NCBI GenBank assembly: GCA_003243425.1
Contig: QFQP01000030.1
Coordinates: forward strand, 30,591 to 94,590
DNA length: 64,000 bases
Source of the DNA: Archangium gephyra
GTDB lineage: Bacteria; Myxococcota; Myxococcia; Myxococcales; Myxococcaceae
Direction: 5' to 3'
A model generated the notes under the pieces. It did not search any database. It was not told where the DNA came from and saw only the letters and a list, made by a program, of their open reading frames with translations. Of this stretch, positions 26,716 to 35,593 are shown one piece after another. The first letter of the stretch is position 1. The number at the start of each line of letters is the position of its first letter. A program made the position numbers and the translations under genes.

Positions 26716-28536
26716 TCAGTCCTTGACGGGCGTGGCCTTCAACGCGGCCTTGCCGTCCTTCACGTAGACCTGAAAACGCACGGTCTTGCACTGGTACTTG
26801 GCGACCAGCTGCTCCTTGTTCTTGAGCAGCTTGGCCTTGAACTTCTCGAACGTGAGACCATCGGCAGGCTCGCGGCATTTCTCGCGCGTGGCCACGAAGT
26901 CGCGGAACACTTCCTGGAAGTGGCGCTCTTCGTCGTTGGCCGCAGCAGCGGGCGCGATCGACGCGACCTTCGGCATCGCGCTCGTCGGCGGCTTGAGCGC
27001 CGGGCGTTCACCGGTCACACCTGAAGCGGAGCGCGCGGCCTTGATCAGCTCGGCAGGAATCGCCGCGACGCGGGTGGCATCGGGGTTGTCTTCGTGGCTC
27101 GGCGCTCCGAAGGCGGGTTCCTGAGCTGCGGCGAGCGCGAACGGATCAGCCACCGGCGGGGGAGGCGGTGCAGCAGGGGCCGGCGGCGGCGCGCCCATCG
27201 GCGGCTTGAACGCGGGGTACGCGACGGTGCGCTGAGCGCCGTCTTCTTCTTCGTCCATCAAACCGCCGGGGCGCTGCAACGCCGGCGCTTCCATCGTGGC
27301 CACGGGCGGAGGCGGCGGGTTGGCGCGCGGCGCAGACGGCGGCGCCGCGGAGGCGAAGGGGTCCGACTCGGGTTCGAAGACCGGCGCCTGACCGGTGATC
27401 GCCACCGGAGCCGGCGGCGGAGCCATCGCAGGCTGAACCGGGTTGCTCGGGGGGAAATCGAAGTCGTCAGGGCTCGCTTCCGGCGCGGGCTGCGGCTCGG
27501 ACATGGTGAGCGCCGGCAGCGGCTCTTCGCGCTTGGTGATGGACGGAGGCACCGGCATCGGCGGAACGACCATCGCCGCACCCTTCTCTTCGCCACCCCC
27601 CATGATGATCAGGAACACCAGCGTCAGCAGCAGCAGCCCGGCGAGGCCGCCGAGCCCGAACACCTGATACGTGGCCAGCCCTTCGAGCGCCGCTTTCGAC
27701 GACGCGACGGCCACGACCTCGAAGGACGTGCCGCCGATCGACTGACGGCCGCCGGTGGTCTGAACCAGCGAGTCGGTCAGCAACGGCAGCTGCAGCGGGC
27801 CCAGCTCGCGCACCGGCCCGCTCGTCAGTGCGCCCATCGTTCCGGTCTTGAGCACCTTGAGCGCTTCTTCGGCGACGGTCTTGTCACCGGCCACCAGCAC
27901 CGGCGTGTTCTCGCTCACCAGCGCGAGCGCCTCGAGACCGAGCGCCTTCTGCGCCTGAGCCAGGGCACCGACCTGCGGAATCAGCGGCAGACCGACGATG
28001 ACCGACCCACCGACGCGCACTTCGTTCTTGTCGCTGATCAGCATCGGCGCCGACAGCAGGAGGAAGCTCGCGCCGTCGACCGATTGAACGGCCCCCGCGG
28101 CACCGGCCTGCATCACCGTCGCCAGATCGAGACCGGCGGGAACTTCAGCAGAGGGCTCGCCTTCGCCCTTGACCCACAACGCGCCCACTTCGTTGGTCAG
28201 CGCTACGAACAACGCGGCCTTCTGGTCGGCAGGCACCAGTTCGTTCGCCGACGTACGCACCATCGCGAAGCGGTCGACCGTCGGCGCCTCGGGCTTGCCG
28301 CCATTCTTCGGCCCGGCGTTCCACGCCGCGTTGCTGGTCGCGACCTTCAGCGCCACCGCCTGGGTGAGCGAACGCTGCGACTCGAGCGCCACCGCCACCG
28401 GGCCCGCCGCGCCCGCGATCGCGGCCTGCGCCTGCTCCACCGAGCCAGACACGACCAGAGGCGAAATCAGCAGCAGGTGGTACGCCCAGAGGCCCAGGGC
28501 CACGAGCGCAAAGAGAAGAAACTTGAGGCGAGCCAT
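26716..28536 (-). CDS. Two-TM membrane protein with a Pro-rich linker (MXAN_5187-like family)
   Basis: A 606-residue protein. TM1 is at about 5-27 (LLFALVALGLWAYHLLL), a double-cache-like periplasmic region covers about 30-290, and TM2 (LGGLAGLLLLTLVFLIIMGG) is near 300. A long Pro/Ala-rich cytoplasmic linker follows (about 320-520; PPPAPAAPPPPPV). A conserved-looking C-terminal domain (about 530-606) contains ERHFQEVFRDFVATREKC and CKTVRFQVYVKDGKAALKA. From memory this C-terminus matches the myxobacterial MXAN_5187 family; I cannot run the search. The function is unknown. The start at 28536 (AAGG upstream) is preferred to a GTG three codons earlier. Confidence 0.7.
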   Translation of the reverse strand: MARLKFLLFALVALGLWAYHLLLISPLVVSGSVEQAQAAIAGAAGPVAVALESQRSLTQAVALKVATSNAAWNAGPKNGGKPEAPTVDRFAMVRTSANELVPADQKAALFVALTNEVGALWVKGEGEPSAEVPAGLDLATVMQAGAAGAVQSVDGASFLLLSAPMLISDKNEVRVGGSVIVGLPLIPQVGALAQAQKALGLEALALVSENTPVLVAGDKTVAEEALKVLKTGTMGALTSGPVRELGPLQLPLLTDSLVQTTGGRQSIGGTSFEVVAVASSKAALEGLATYQVFGLGGLAGLLLLTLVFLIIMGGGEEKGAAMVVPPMPVPPSITKREEPLPALTMSEPQPAPEASPDDFDFPPSNPVQPAMAPPPAPVAITGQAPVFEPESDPFASAAPPSAPRANPPPPPVATMEAPALQRPGGLMDEEEDGAQRTVAYPAFKPPMGAPPPAPAAPPPPPVADPFALAAAQEPAFGAPSHEDNPDATRVAAIPAELIKAARSASGVTGERPALKPPTSAMPKVASIAPAAAANDEERHFQEVFRDFVATREKCREPADGLTFEKFKAKLLKNKEQLVAKYQCKTVRFQVYVKDGKAALKATPVKD

Positions 28537-28599
28537 CAGCAGCACGCCTTAGCACGCAGGGCCAAGCGCTCGCCGCAATTTCTCGGTTAGGTTCGAGGC

Positions 28600-28902
28600 A
28601 TGACACCTCGCACTTTTTCCGTCGTGACTTCGGTGCAGGACCCGCTCACTGCCGAGCGGTTGGTGGAGGTTCTTCAGGAGGCGAAGGTCGACGCGTTCAG
28701 CCGCGCTGGTGGCGCTGCCTCGACCGACGCGTTCGGCGCTGCGACTGCCGCGTTCTTCGACATCTTCGTGCCGACCGAGAGCCACGCACAGGCCGAAGCG
28801 CTGGCGCGCACCGAGCTCGAAGCCATCGAACGTGATGCCGAAGCCAACGGGCGCGCGGCCGAGGAAGAAGCCCTCTCCGGCGAGAAACCCGCGGGCAGCT
28901 GA
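28600..28902 (+). CDS. DUF2007-like small protein
   Basis: A 100-residue soluble protein: SVVTSVQDPLTAERLVEVLQ and DIFVPTESHAQAEALARTEL follow the beta-alpha-beta pattern of DUF2007 (a putative prokaryotic signal-transducing domain), in which a strand, a helix over which two positions select a nucleotide or small ligand, and a second strand-helix repeat. The acidic tail (NGRAAEEEALSGEKPAGS) is unstructured. It is divergent from the MXAN_5187-like gene (63 bp gap) and converges on the DUF1460 gene. Its role is unknown. Confidence 0.65.
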   Translation: MTPRTFSVVTSVQDPLTAERLVEVLQEAKVDAFSRAGGAASTDAFGAATAAFFDIFVPTESHAQAEALARTELEAIERDAEANGRAAEEEALSGEKPAGS

Positions 28903-28904
28903 GG

Positions 28905-29711
28905 TCAGTTCGCCGGCAACGTGGGCTCGTAGATCGACAACCCTTCGATGGTCCACGAGCCAAAGTCGAGATTGCGCGACAGGTAGCGCGCGAGCGGCTC
29001 GTCGACGACCTTCTTGAAGCTGCGCGACGCGTGCCGAAGCATCGGCCCCTTCGGCGTCTGCACCAGCACGCCCACGTGTGAAACGCGCGTCACCAGCCAC
29101 GGTCGGTCAGCGCGCACCACCACCACCAGCAGGCCCGCGGGCGCGTTCTTCAATTTCTGGGCGGCGACTTCGGCGGGAATGAGATCGAACGTCCACGTGC
29201 CGCGCGTCTGCTTGTCTTCCGGCAACGCGAGCCCGACCGCCCCCTTCTCTTTCCAGGTCGCAGCCGTCAGCGTCTTCTTCACCGAGCGCGTGGCGTCACC
29301 GCCGTACGCCCGGGTGACGTCCTTGAGCAGCCCGCGTTCGACGTTCTTCGGCAGCCACTGCGACTCCATGATGTGCAGCCGAGTCTCCCAGCCGGGCGCG
29401 CCGTCGTAGCGGAGCCGCGTGAGCACCTCGACCAGCGTCTCGGGCTTCGACGTCGCCAGCGCGAACGACTGCTCGACCATCGTCACGCAATCCACTGCGT
29501 CCCAGCGCACGAGCGGGTCGGCGTCGCGACCGGAGCCTTCGCCGAGCGGCGAGAGGACGTACTGCGTGCCGAGGAAGCGGTCGGTGGCGGAGAGCAGCCG
29601 CTCGCGCAACGTCGGGAGCTTCTGCAGCTCGACCATCGCCTCGGCGCGCTGCGCGTCGCCCATCGACGACCACGGTGCGGCGGTCAGCACCAGCAACAAC
29701 AATGACGTCAC
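28905..29711 (-). CDS. DUF1460 N-acetylmuramoyl-L-alanine amidase-like protein, exported
   Basis: A 268-residue protein with a short leader (MTSLLLLVLTAAPWSS). The body has the NlpC/P60-like DUF1460 layout: FLGTQYVLSPLGEG, the nucleophile in DAVDCVTMVEQSFAL (Cys), ETRLHIMESQWLPKN, and later VTRVSHVGVLVQT (His). Members cleave or bind cell-wall peptides in the periplasm. The start codon overlaps the stop of the upstream HEAT-repeat gene by ATGA, so the two are coupled. It converges on the DUF2007 gene with a two-base gap. Confidence 0.82.
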   Translation of the reverse strand: MTSLLLLVLTAAPWSSMGDAQRAEAMVELQKLPTLRERLLSATDRFLGTQYVLSPLGEGSGRDADPLVRWDAVDCVTMVEQSFALATSKPETLVEVLTRLRYDGAPGWETRLHIMESQWLPKNVERGLLKDVTRAYGGDATRSVKKTLTAATWKEKGAVGLALPEDKQTRGTWTFDLIPAEVAAQKLKNAPAGLLVVVVRADRPWLVTRVSHVGVLVQTPKGPMLRHASRSFKKVVDEPLARYLSRNLDFGSWTIEGLSIYEPTLPAN

Positions 29712-30667
29712 TGCAACCCTGCCTTCTTCGACACCGCCTGGCGCTGCTCGTCGGTGACACGCAACTTCTCGATTTCGTCTTCGTAGGTGAGCCGCTTCTC
29801 GCCGCTCGCCTTCGAGCTCTCGATGATGAGCCAGTCGATCTTCGACGCGTCACCACCCTGCGCGAGAATCCGCGCCGCGCGCGACCGCACCTTGTCGTCG
29901 GTGTCTTTGAGCATCGGCGCGAGCGCCCCACTCGCGGCTTTGGCGGGCGCACCTTCGAACAGCATCACGCCCTGCATGCGTTCGTTCTTGTCGGCCGAGG
30001 CGAGCAACCTGCCGGCGAACTTCGCGCACGACGGCGTTCCCATCGCGCACAGGCCCTGCGCGGCGGCCATTCGCGTGGTCTCCGAGTCGTCCTTGAGCAG
30101 GGCCTCGAGAGCGGGCGCCTGCTTCCTGTCGCCGGCGCGCCCTGCGCTCTGCAGCATCAGCACCTTGAGCTCCAGTTCCTGCTCGGTGCTCGCGGCTTTC
30201 ATCAGCGGCGCCGAGGCCTCGGGCTTGCCGATGAGCCCGAGCGCGCGCGCAGCTTCGCGACGCACACCGACCATCTTGTGGCCGAGCAGACCGACGAGCG
30301 GCTTGACGGCGCCGGGGGATTTCAGGCGTCCGAGCCCGGTCGACGCCACCATCACCTCACCGATGCTGTCGCGCTTGAGCGCATCGAGAAAGGTGTTCTC
30401 CACGTCTTGATGACGAACCTCGAGCGCCGAGAGCATCTCGAGGTAGCGCTCGCGCGTTCGTGCATCACCGTTTCGACGCGTGGCGAGCACCAGCTCGTGC
30501 GACGCAAAGTTCTCGGCGCCGAGGTAGCGAATGCGATTGACCGCGGCGTTCACCGAGAGCTGGCCGCCGAAGAACTGCTCCATCACGCCGAGGGCTTCAG
30601 CCGACTTGTCCTTCGGCTTCGCGACCGCCACCGACGCCAGCAACAAGAAGAGAAGGCTCCACCGCAT
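29708..30667 (-). CDS. Exported HEAT-repeat protein
   Basis: A 319-residue protein with signal MRWSLLFLLLASVAVA. It consists of repeated helix pairs of HEAT/armadillo type: SPGAVKPLVGLLGHKMVGVR with REAARALGLIGKPEAS, DRKQAPALEALLKDDSETTR with MAAAQGLCAMG, and LAPMLKDTDDKVRSRAARIL. It is probably a periplasmic scaffold. It is translated with the DUF1460 amidase-like gene. The start at 30667 was chosen for the signal peptide; an ATG six codons earlier is possible. It is divergent from another HEAT-repeat gene (29 bp gap), so the two may share a control region. Confidence 0.8.
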   Translation of the reverse strand: MRWSLLFLLLASVAVAKPKDKSAEALGVMEQFFGGQLSVNAAVNRIRYLGAENFASHELVLATRRNGDARTRERYLEMLSALEVRHQDVENTFLDALKRDSIGEVMVASTGLGRLKSPGAVKPLVGLLGHKMVGVRREAARALGLIGKPEASAPLMKAASTEQELELKVLMLQSAGRAGDRKQAPALEALLKDDSETTRMAAAQGLCAMGTPSCAKFAGRLLASADKNERMQGVMLFEGAPAKAASGALAPMLKDTDDKVRSRAARILAQGGDASKIDWLIIESSKASGEKRLTYEDEIEKLRVTDEQRQAVSKKAGLQ

Positions 30668-30696
30668 GACCGGCGACGGTAGCATCGGGGTGTCCC

Positions 30697-32199
30697 GTGC
30701 GCCGCTTTGTGCTCCTGCTCGTGTTGCTGTGTGGCGCCGCTGACGCACAGACACGCGTCACCCGCTGCTACGAGGCGTGCAACGCCTACGTGAGCGACGC
30801 CCGGCTGCGGGCCACTTCCTGTGCGAGCTGTCTTCGCGCGAAGGACGACGGTCACGCGTGGCTGCAGGCGCTGCCGGAAGTTCCGGTGGCGATGCTGCGC
30901 GATGATGATTGGAAACTTCGCTGGGCTGCCGTCGTCGAGCTCGCGCGGCGCGCGAAGGTCGCTCCAGACGTGCAGTTGAAGACCTGGCTCTCGAAGGCGC
31001 AGGGCGTCGAGCTTCTTCGAGGCTGTTCGACCGCGGCGCACGCCGGCTCGCCGCTGCCTCCGACGTGTCGTTCGATTGCCCCTGAAGTCCGTCGCGCGCT
31101 CGAGGTGGAGCTCTACGACGAGGCGCTCGCGCGACGGGTCGATGCGTTGACCGCGCTCTCGAAGGCCTTCACCATTACCCGCAGCCGCGTGGTGCTCGAT
31201 GTGGTGACGACACGCGCAGCGGAGTTCGACGCGTTGCTCTTCGATGCGCTGACCGAGGCGACGCCCGACGGCGAAGCGCCGGCAGTGACCCAGCTGCTCG
31301 CGGTCGCGCGCGAGAATGACGTGGCCGCGATGAACCGACTCCTGGCGGTGGTGAATGCACGAACCAACGCCGCGCGCCCGTCGCTCGCAGGCGATCACCC
31401 CACGAGGATGGAAGCCATTCGCACGCTGCGCCGGTTGCTGCCGACGTCTGAGCCGGAGCTGATGTCGGTGTTGTCCATAGACGATTTGACGGCCCGCGAC
31501 GCCGCAGTTCGCGCCATCGCGGCGGCTGAAAACCGCAGCGTCAGTCGCATGGCCGAAGCGCGCTTCTTCGGAGAGAAACCGGCGACCGACGACCAGCAAG
31601 CGGCGCTGTTGAGTCTGCTCGGTGACGTTCACGACAAGGACTGCGCGGCCGTCGCGCTGCGGGTGTGGAGGGTTCCCGGGCCGCTGCGGCTCGGCGCGCT
31701 GAAGGTGGCCGCGTTCTGTGCGTGGCCCGAGGCGGCGGCAGACGTGGAACTCGCGCTCCGTGATGACGACGTGCACACACGTGCCGCGGGGGTGGAGGCG
31801 CTGGGCTTCGCTCCCACCTCGCAGCAATTGCTGGAACGGCTTCAGTTCGCGACGGCGGCGAAAGAGCCGGAAATTCGTCGGGCCGCGGCGAAGGCCATCG
31901 GGGCACGTCGGTGGCGGGGAGGCACCCAGAAGCTCGAAGCGCTGATGAACGACGCAGCGCCCAGCGTTCGCGTGGAGGCGGTGAAGGCGGCACGCGCCGT
32001 CGATGCGCCGGGCATCGAAGCGAAGCTGGCGCGAAGCCTCGAAAATGACCCCGCCCCCGAGGTCCGCCGCACCGCTGCCGAGCTCCTGGCCCTCTCGCCT
32101 TCGCCCATGGCCCGCGCGACGCTCGAGGCGGCGGCAAAAAAGGAAAAAGATGAGAGCGTGAAAATGGTCGTCGAGCGCGCGTTGCGTAGAATCCGCTGA
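30697..32199 (+). CDS. Exported HEAT-repeat protein with an N-terminal Cys-rich segment
   Basis: A 500-residue protein starting at GTG 30697 (MRRFVLLLVLLCGAADA leader). Directly after the leader is a Cys-rich stretch (RCYEACNAYV, SCASCLRAKDD) that could bind metal or form disulfides. Multiple HEAT-like repeats follow (DWKLRWAAVVELARRAK, DDVHTRAAGVEALGFAP, EPEIRRAAAKAIGARRW, APSVRVEAVKAARAVD, APEVRRTAAELLALSP). It is divergent from the other HEAT gene and is followed 15 bp later by the degenerate GGDEF gene, so cotranscription is likely. Confidence 0.82.
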   Translation: MRRFVLLLVLLCGAADAQTRVTRCYEACNAYVSDARLRATSCASCLRAKDDGHAWLQALPEVPVAMLRDDDWKLRWAAVVELARRAKVAPDVQLKTWLSKAQGVELLRGCSTAAHAGSPLPPTCRSIAPEVRRALEVELYDEALARRVDALTALSKAFTITRSRVVLDVVTTRAAEFDALLFDALTEATPDGEAPAVTQLLAVARENDVAAMNRLLAVVNARTNAARPSLAGDHPTRMEAIRTLRRLLPTSEPELMSVLSIDDLTARDAAVRAIAAAENRSVSRMAEARFFGEKPATDDQQAALLSLLGDVHDKDCAAVALRVWRVPGPLRLGALKVAAFCAWPEAAADVELALRDDDVHTRAAGVEALGFAPTSQQLLERLQFATAAKEPEIRRAAAKAIGARRWRGGTQKLEALMNDAAPSVRVEAVKAARAVDAPGIEAKLARSLENDPAPEVRRTAAELLALSPSPMARATLEAAAKKEKDESVKMVVERALRRIR

Positions 32200-32214
32200 G
32201 GGAGTCACGAGACC

Positions 32215-33105
32215 ATGACCATCAAGCTGGCCGCAGTCATCGAGCCGAACGCCACGCGCTACAAGGCCATCACGGCCGCGTTGAAGAAAGCCGGCCTCAA
32301 GGTGTCGGCCGCGCGTGAACCGGAAGCGTTGAAGAAGGAACAACTCGTCGTGGTCGGCAGCTCGCTCAAGAGCCCCAGCCGCACCGCGCGCGAAGTGAAG
32401 AAGGCCGTGCCTGACGCGCTGGTGTTCGCCGGACAGTCGAGCGGGTTCAAGGCCCCGTGGGCCGACGCCGTGTTGCCGTTACCCGTCTCGGCGAACGACC
32501 TGAAGGTTCGGTTGGCCGAACGCGCGTCACGTGCGCCATCGGTGCCCGTCTCACCGCGACCCGGTGACGGCATCCTCGACCCGACGACGAATTTCTACAC
32601 GTTCTCGCATTTCAAAGAGGTGCTGTTCGTCGAGGTGAAGCGCGCCCGCCGCTATGGCTTTCCGCTCGCGTTGGCGCTCGTGGGCTTCGACACCATCGAA
32701 GGCAACATCGACGCCGAGTTGCAGACACAGTTGATGGGCGGCCTGGCGCTCGCCATTCGTCGCTCGCTGCGCGACACGGATTACCCGGTGCAGCAGACCA
32801 ACGACCGGGTGTTGCTGCTGATGCCGCACACCGACCTCGCCGGTTCGCTCATCGTCGCGCGCCGCATCTGTGAACGCGTGGCCCGCGCGACCCTTCAGGC
32901 CGGAGACACGGTGCTGCACCCGACTATCTCAGTCGGCGTCGCCGCGGGTGAGCCAGGTCGCGAATATGGCTTCTCGGACCTCGCGCGACAGGCGCAGGAC
33001 GGGCTGTCGGCCGCGCAGGCGCGCGGCGGCAATCGCGTGGAGTTCGTCACCCTGGCCGAAGCGCCGCCGGCGAGCCGCCCGGAGTTTCCGCTGCCCGCGC
33101 CGTGA
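32215..33105 (+). CDS. Receiver-like and degenerate GGDEF protein, candidate c-di-GMP receptor
   Basis: A 296-residue protein. Residues 1-100 have a receiver-like alternation (AAVIEPNATRYKAITAALKKAG, LVVVGSS) but no clear phosphoacceptor Asp motif. Residues about 130-285 follow a GGDEF fold: HFKEVLFVEVKRARRYGFPLA and ALVGFD, RRSLRDTDYPVQQTNDRVLL, and PTISVGVAAG. At the active site TNDRV (195-199) replaces GGDEF, so diguanylate cyclase activity is unlikely, yet the I-site RDTD (186-189) sits exactly five residues before, as in c-di-GMP-binding inhibitory sites. It is likely an effector. GTGA overlap couples it to the next lipoprotein gene. Confidence 0.75.
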   Translation: MTIKLAAVIEPNATRYKAITAALKKAGLKVSAAREPEALKKEQLVVVGSSLKSPSRTAREVKKAVPDALVFAGQSSGFKAPWADAVLPLPVSANDLKVRLAERASRAPSVPVSPRPGDGILDPTTNFYTFSHFKEVLFVEVKRARRYGFPLALALVGFDTIEGNIDAELQTQLMGGLALAIRRSLRDTDYPVQQTNDRVLLLMPHTDLAGSLIVARRICERVARATLQAGDTVLHPTISVGVAAGEPGREYGFSDLARQAQDGLSAAQARGGNRVEFVTLAEAPPASRPEFPLPAP

Positions 33106-33623
33106 AGAAGATCGTGTTGGCGTTGGTGCTGTCGGGTTGCGCGGTGGCTCCGCTGCGCACCGTCGACACGCCCACGCTGCTCGACGCGAGGTCGCTCGAA
33201 GGCACCTGGCGGGTGGAAGGCACGACCTTCCCCATGTGGCTCGATGGCACGAAGCAGTCGCCGCGGTTCACGTACGCGAACTTCGACGGCCCGCGCATGG
33301 ACGACACCGTCAGCTACGAGAAGAACGGTGTCACCGAGACCATCGAAGGCGTCGACACCCAGCATTCGACGATCGCGACCCACTTCACGTGGCGCGGCCG
33401 CGGGCTGCTGAGCCTCTTCAAGAGCGAGTGGGACGTGGTCTACGTCGACGCGCGAGATCGTTTCGCCATCATCACCTTCTCGAAGACGCTCGCCACGCCG
33501 GCGGGCCTCGACGTCATCGCGCGCAAAAAGCTCGACGACGCGGCCTGGAGCGACGCGCTCGAGCACATCGACGCGCACGCTGAACTCAAGGCGTTGGCGA
33601 GCGGGCTTCAGCGGCTGCCGTGA
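33102..33623 (+). CDS. Lipocalin-like lipoprotein
   Basis: A 173-residue protein from GTG 33102, which overlaps the previous stop. The leader MKKIVLALVLSGCAVAP has lipobox LSGC. SLEGTWRVEGTTFPMWLDG and later strands TRF-like (PRFTYANFDGPRMDDTVSY, THFTWRGRGLLSLFKSEW, DRFAIITFSKT) suggest a lipocalin/Blc-like beta-barrel, in which GxW is the first-strand signature. The ligand is unknown. Co-translation with a degenerate GGDEF protein may place envelope lipid handling under c-di-GMP, which is inference. Confidence 0.65.
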   Translation: MKKIVLALVLSGCAVAPLRTVDTPTLLDARSLEGTWRVEGTTFPMWLDGTKQSPRFTYANFDGPRMDDTVSYEKNGVTETIEGVDTQHSTIATHFTWRGRGLLSLFKSEWDVVYVDARDRFAIITFSKTLATPAGLDVIARKKLDDAAWSDALEHIDAHAELKALASGLQRLP

Positions 33624-33626
33624 GGC

Positions 33627-34541
33627 TCAGTCGCCGCTGATTTCCTTGGCGTCGACGCGGTTCCGGCCGCCCTTCTTGGCGCGGTACAGGTACTTGTCGG
33701 CCGCGCTGATGAGGTCTTCGGGCTGCGCGAAATCAGAGTCGAGCACCGTGGCCACGCCGAGGCTGATCGACACGCGAATCGGCGTGCCGTTGAACACGAA
33801 CTCCGAACCGTCGACCGCGCGGCGGCACCGCTCGGCGCAACGAATCGACTTCTCGGAGGCCGACTCGCGGAGCATCAGCGCGAACTCTTCACCGCCATAG
33901 CGCGCGAAGAGATCTTCCTGGCGAACCGTCTCGCTCACCTTGGCGGCCACGCGCTGCAACACGTAGTCGCCCGCGGGGTGACCGTAGGTGTCGTTGATCT
34001 TCTTGAAGTGGTCGATGTCGAACATCACCAGCGACAGGGGCACCCGGTGCCGCAGGCAGTACGCGAACTCCTTGCGGAGCGTGTCGAGGAAGTACTTCTT
34101 GTTGAAGATGCGCGTCAGACCATCACGCGTCGCGCTCTCGTAGATCGACCGCTGGTACTGCTCTTCCAGCTGGTCCTGAATCGAGAACTTCACGACGGTG
34201 TTGGCGCCGATCTGAATCTTGTCGCCGTCCTGCAGCGTGGCGACGTTGACCTTGATGCCGTTCAAGAACGTGCCGTTGGTCGAGCCGAGATCGACGAGCT
34301 GGAAGTGCCCGTTGGGCGCCATCGTGATCTTGCAGTGCTTGCGGCTGATGCCGTCGTCTTCGACCTGGAGCTGGGTGTCGGGAGAGCGGCCCATGACGAA
34401 CTCGTTCTTGTCGAGCTTCGTCATCTTGCCGATGGTGGCAGGGGTCTTCGCACTGATCATGATCAGGTACGCGTTGTTGGTGGCCTTCGCCTCACCCAAC
34501 AAGTCACTGATCTTGTGTACTGCGGTCTTGTCCTCAGCCAT
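33627..34541 (-). CDS. FHA-GGDEF diguanylate cyclase
   Basis: A 304-residue protein. The FHA domain (about 35-120) has the phosphothreonine-binding set FVMGRSPDTQLQ, DGISRKHCKI and DLGSTNGTFLNG. The GGDEF domain (about 135-300) has FDIDHFKKINDTYGHPAGD, GGEEF at 216-220, and an I-site RQED at 207-210, five residues before, so it should make c-di-GMP and be product-inhibited. The FHA module suggests control by a Ser/Thr kinase, many of which exist in myxobacteria. It lies 22 bp downstream of the ansA gene on the same strand. Confidence 0.93.
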   Translation of the reverse strand: MAEDKTAVHKISDLLGEAKATNNAYLIMISAKTPATIGKMTKLDKNEFVMGRSPDTQLQVEDDGISRKHCKITMAPNGHFQLVDLGSTNGTFLNGIKVNVATLQDGDKIQIGANTVVKFSIQDQLEEQYQRSIYESATRDGLTRIFNKKYFLDTLRKEFAYCLRHRVPLSLVMFDIDHFKKINDTYGHPAGDYVLQRVAAKVSETVRQEDLFARYGGEEFALMLRESASEKSIRCAERCRRAVDGSEFVFNGTPIRVSISLGVATVLDSDFAQPEDLISAADKYLYRAKKGGRNRVDAKEISGD

Positions 34542-34563
34542 CGGCGCGCGTTGAAGCTAGCAC

Positions 34564-35550
34564 TCAGGTTCGTTCACCCGCCACAGATCGCTCAAGGTAC
34601 CGGGTGAGTGCTGCACCGCGGTACCACGCCAGCCCGTGCATCAGTTTCACCACCGCAGCAGACACCGTCATGTCTCCACCGCCAACGGCGCCGGTGAGCC
34701 GCGCCGCATTTCCCGACTCGTAGAGTGAGAGATCCACTCCGTTCCGCTCAGCCTGACTCACAACCAGAATGGGCACGCCCAGCCGCTTCGCTTCCCTGAA
34801 GACCGGCGACAGGGAACGGCCCAGATCTTCCCGCGAGGGAAAATTACCGGCGCCATAGGCCTCGAGCACCAGCCCGTGAACGCGCGGGAGAAGCGAGAGC
34901 ACGATCTGCGGATCGAGCCCCGGAAAGACGCGGAGCAGGAACACCCGTGGATCGATCTTGTCGAGCAGCCGGAAGCGGCCGCTGGGCGTCAGGCCCTTCT
35001 CGAAGCGCGCATCGACACCCAGCACGCCGAGGCCGGGATGATTCGGGCTCTGGAAAGCGTCGTACTCGGCGATGGACACCTTTCGCACGCGATTGCCGCG
35101 CAGCAGGTGCGAGTCGAAGCACACGGTGACCTCCCGGGGCCCATTGAGCGCCGAAGTCACCGCGTCGATGAGGTTCAAACGCGCGTCGGTGCGGATCTCT
35201 TTGAGCGGTCGCTGCGCTCCCGTGAGAACGACCGGCTTCCGAAGGCCCTGCAACATGAACGAGAGCGCACAGGCGGTCTCCGCGAGCGTGTCGGTGCCAT
35301 GGGTGATGACCACGCCGTCGAAATCGGCCTGCCGTTGCGCGACGCGCTGGGCCAGGCGCACCCACAACTCGGGCTGCATTTCGCAGGAGTCGATGTTGCT
35401 GAAGAGCTCGAATTCGATGTTCGCCAGCTGCGTCAGCTCCGGCACGCGCTCGCGCACGGTTCGGAAGAACGAACCGGGTTTCAGCGCATCGGGCCGTCGT
35501 CCGCTCATTCCGAGCGTGCCGCCGGTGTGAACCAGGAGAAGCTTTTTCAT
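34564..35550 (-). CDS. ansA: L-asparaginase, type I
   Basis: A 328-residue cytosolic protein with both catalytic threonine motifs of bacterial asparaginases: LLLVHTGGTLGM at the N-terminus and DGVVITHGTDTLAETA near residue 80, then PVVLTGAQRP. LVVSQAERNGVDLSLYESG matches the C-terminal domain. No signal peptide, so it is the type I, low-affinity cytoplasmic form, hydrolysing asparagine to aspartate and ammonia. An ATG at 35550 starts the conserved sequence, MKKLLLVHTGG; a longer upstream frame is not supported. It is divergent from the DsbA-like gene (43 bp between starts). Confidence 0.93.
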   Translation of the reverse strand: MKKLLLVHTGGTLGMSGRRPDALKPGSFFRTVRERVPELTQLANIEFELFSNIDSCEMQPELWVRLAQRVAQRQADFDGVVITHGTDTLAETACALSFMLQGLRKPVVLTGAQRPLKEIRTDARLNLIDAVTSALNGPREVTVCFDSHLLRGNRVRKVSIAEYDAFQSPNHPGLGVLGVDARFEKGLTPSGRFRLLDKIDPRVFLLRVFPGLDPQIVLSLLPRVHGLVLEAYGAGNFPSREDLGRSLSPVFREAKRLGVPILVVSQAERNGVDLSLYESGNAARLTGAVGGGDMTVSAAVVKLMHGLAWYRGAALTRYLERSVAGERT

Positions 35551-35593
35551 GTCTCGAATGCGCCGTCGGCGTTCCTTTACAAGGCAGTACCCG

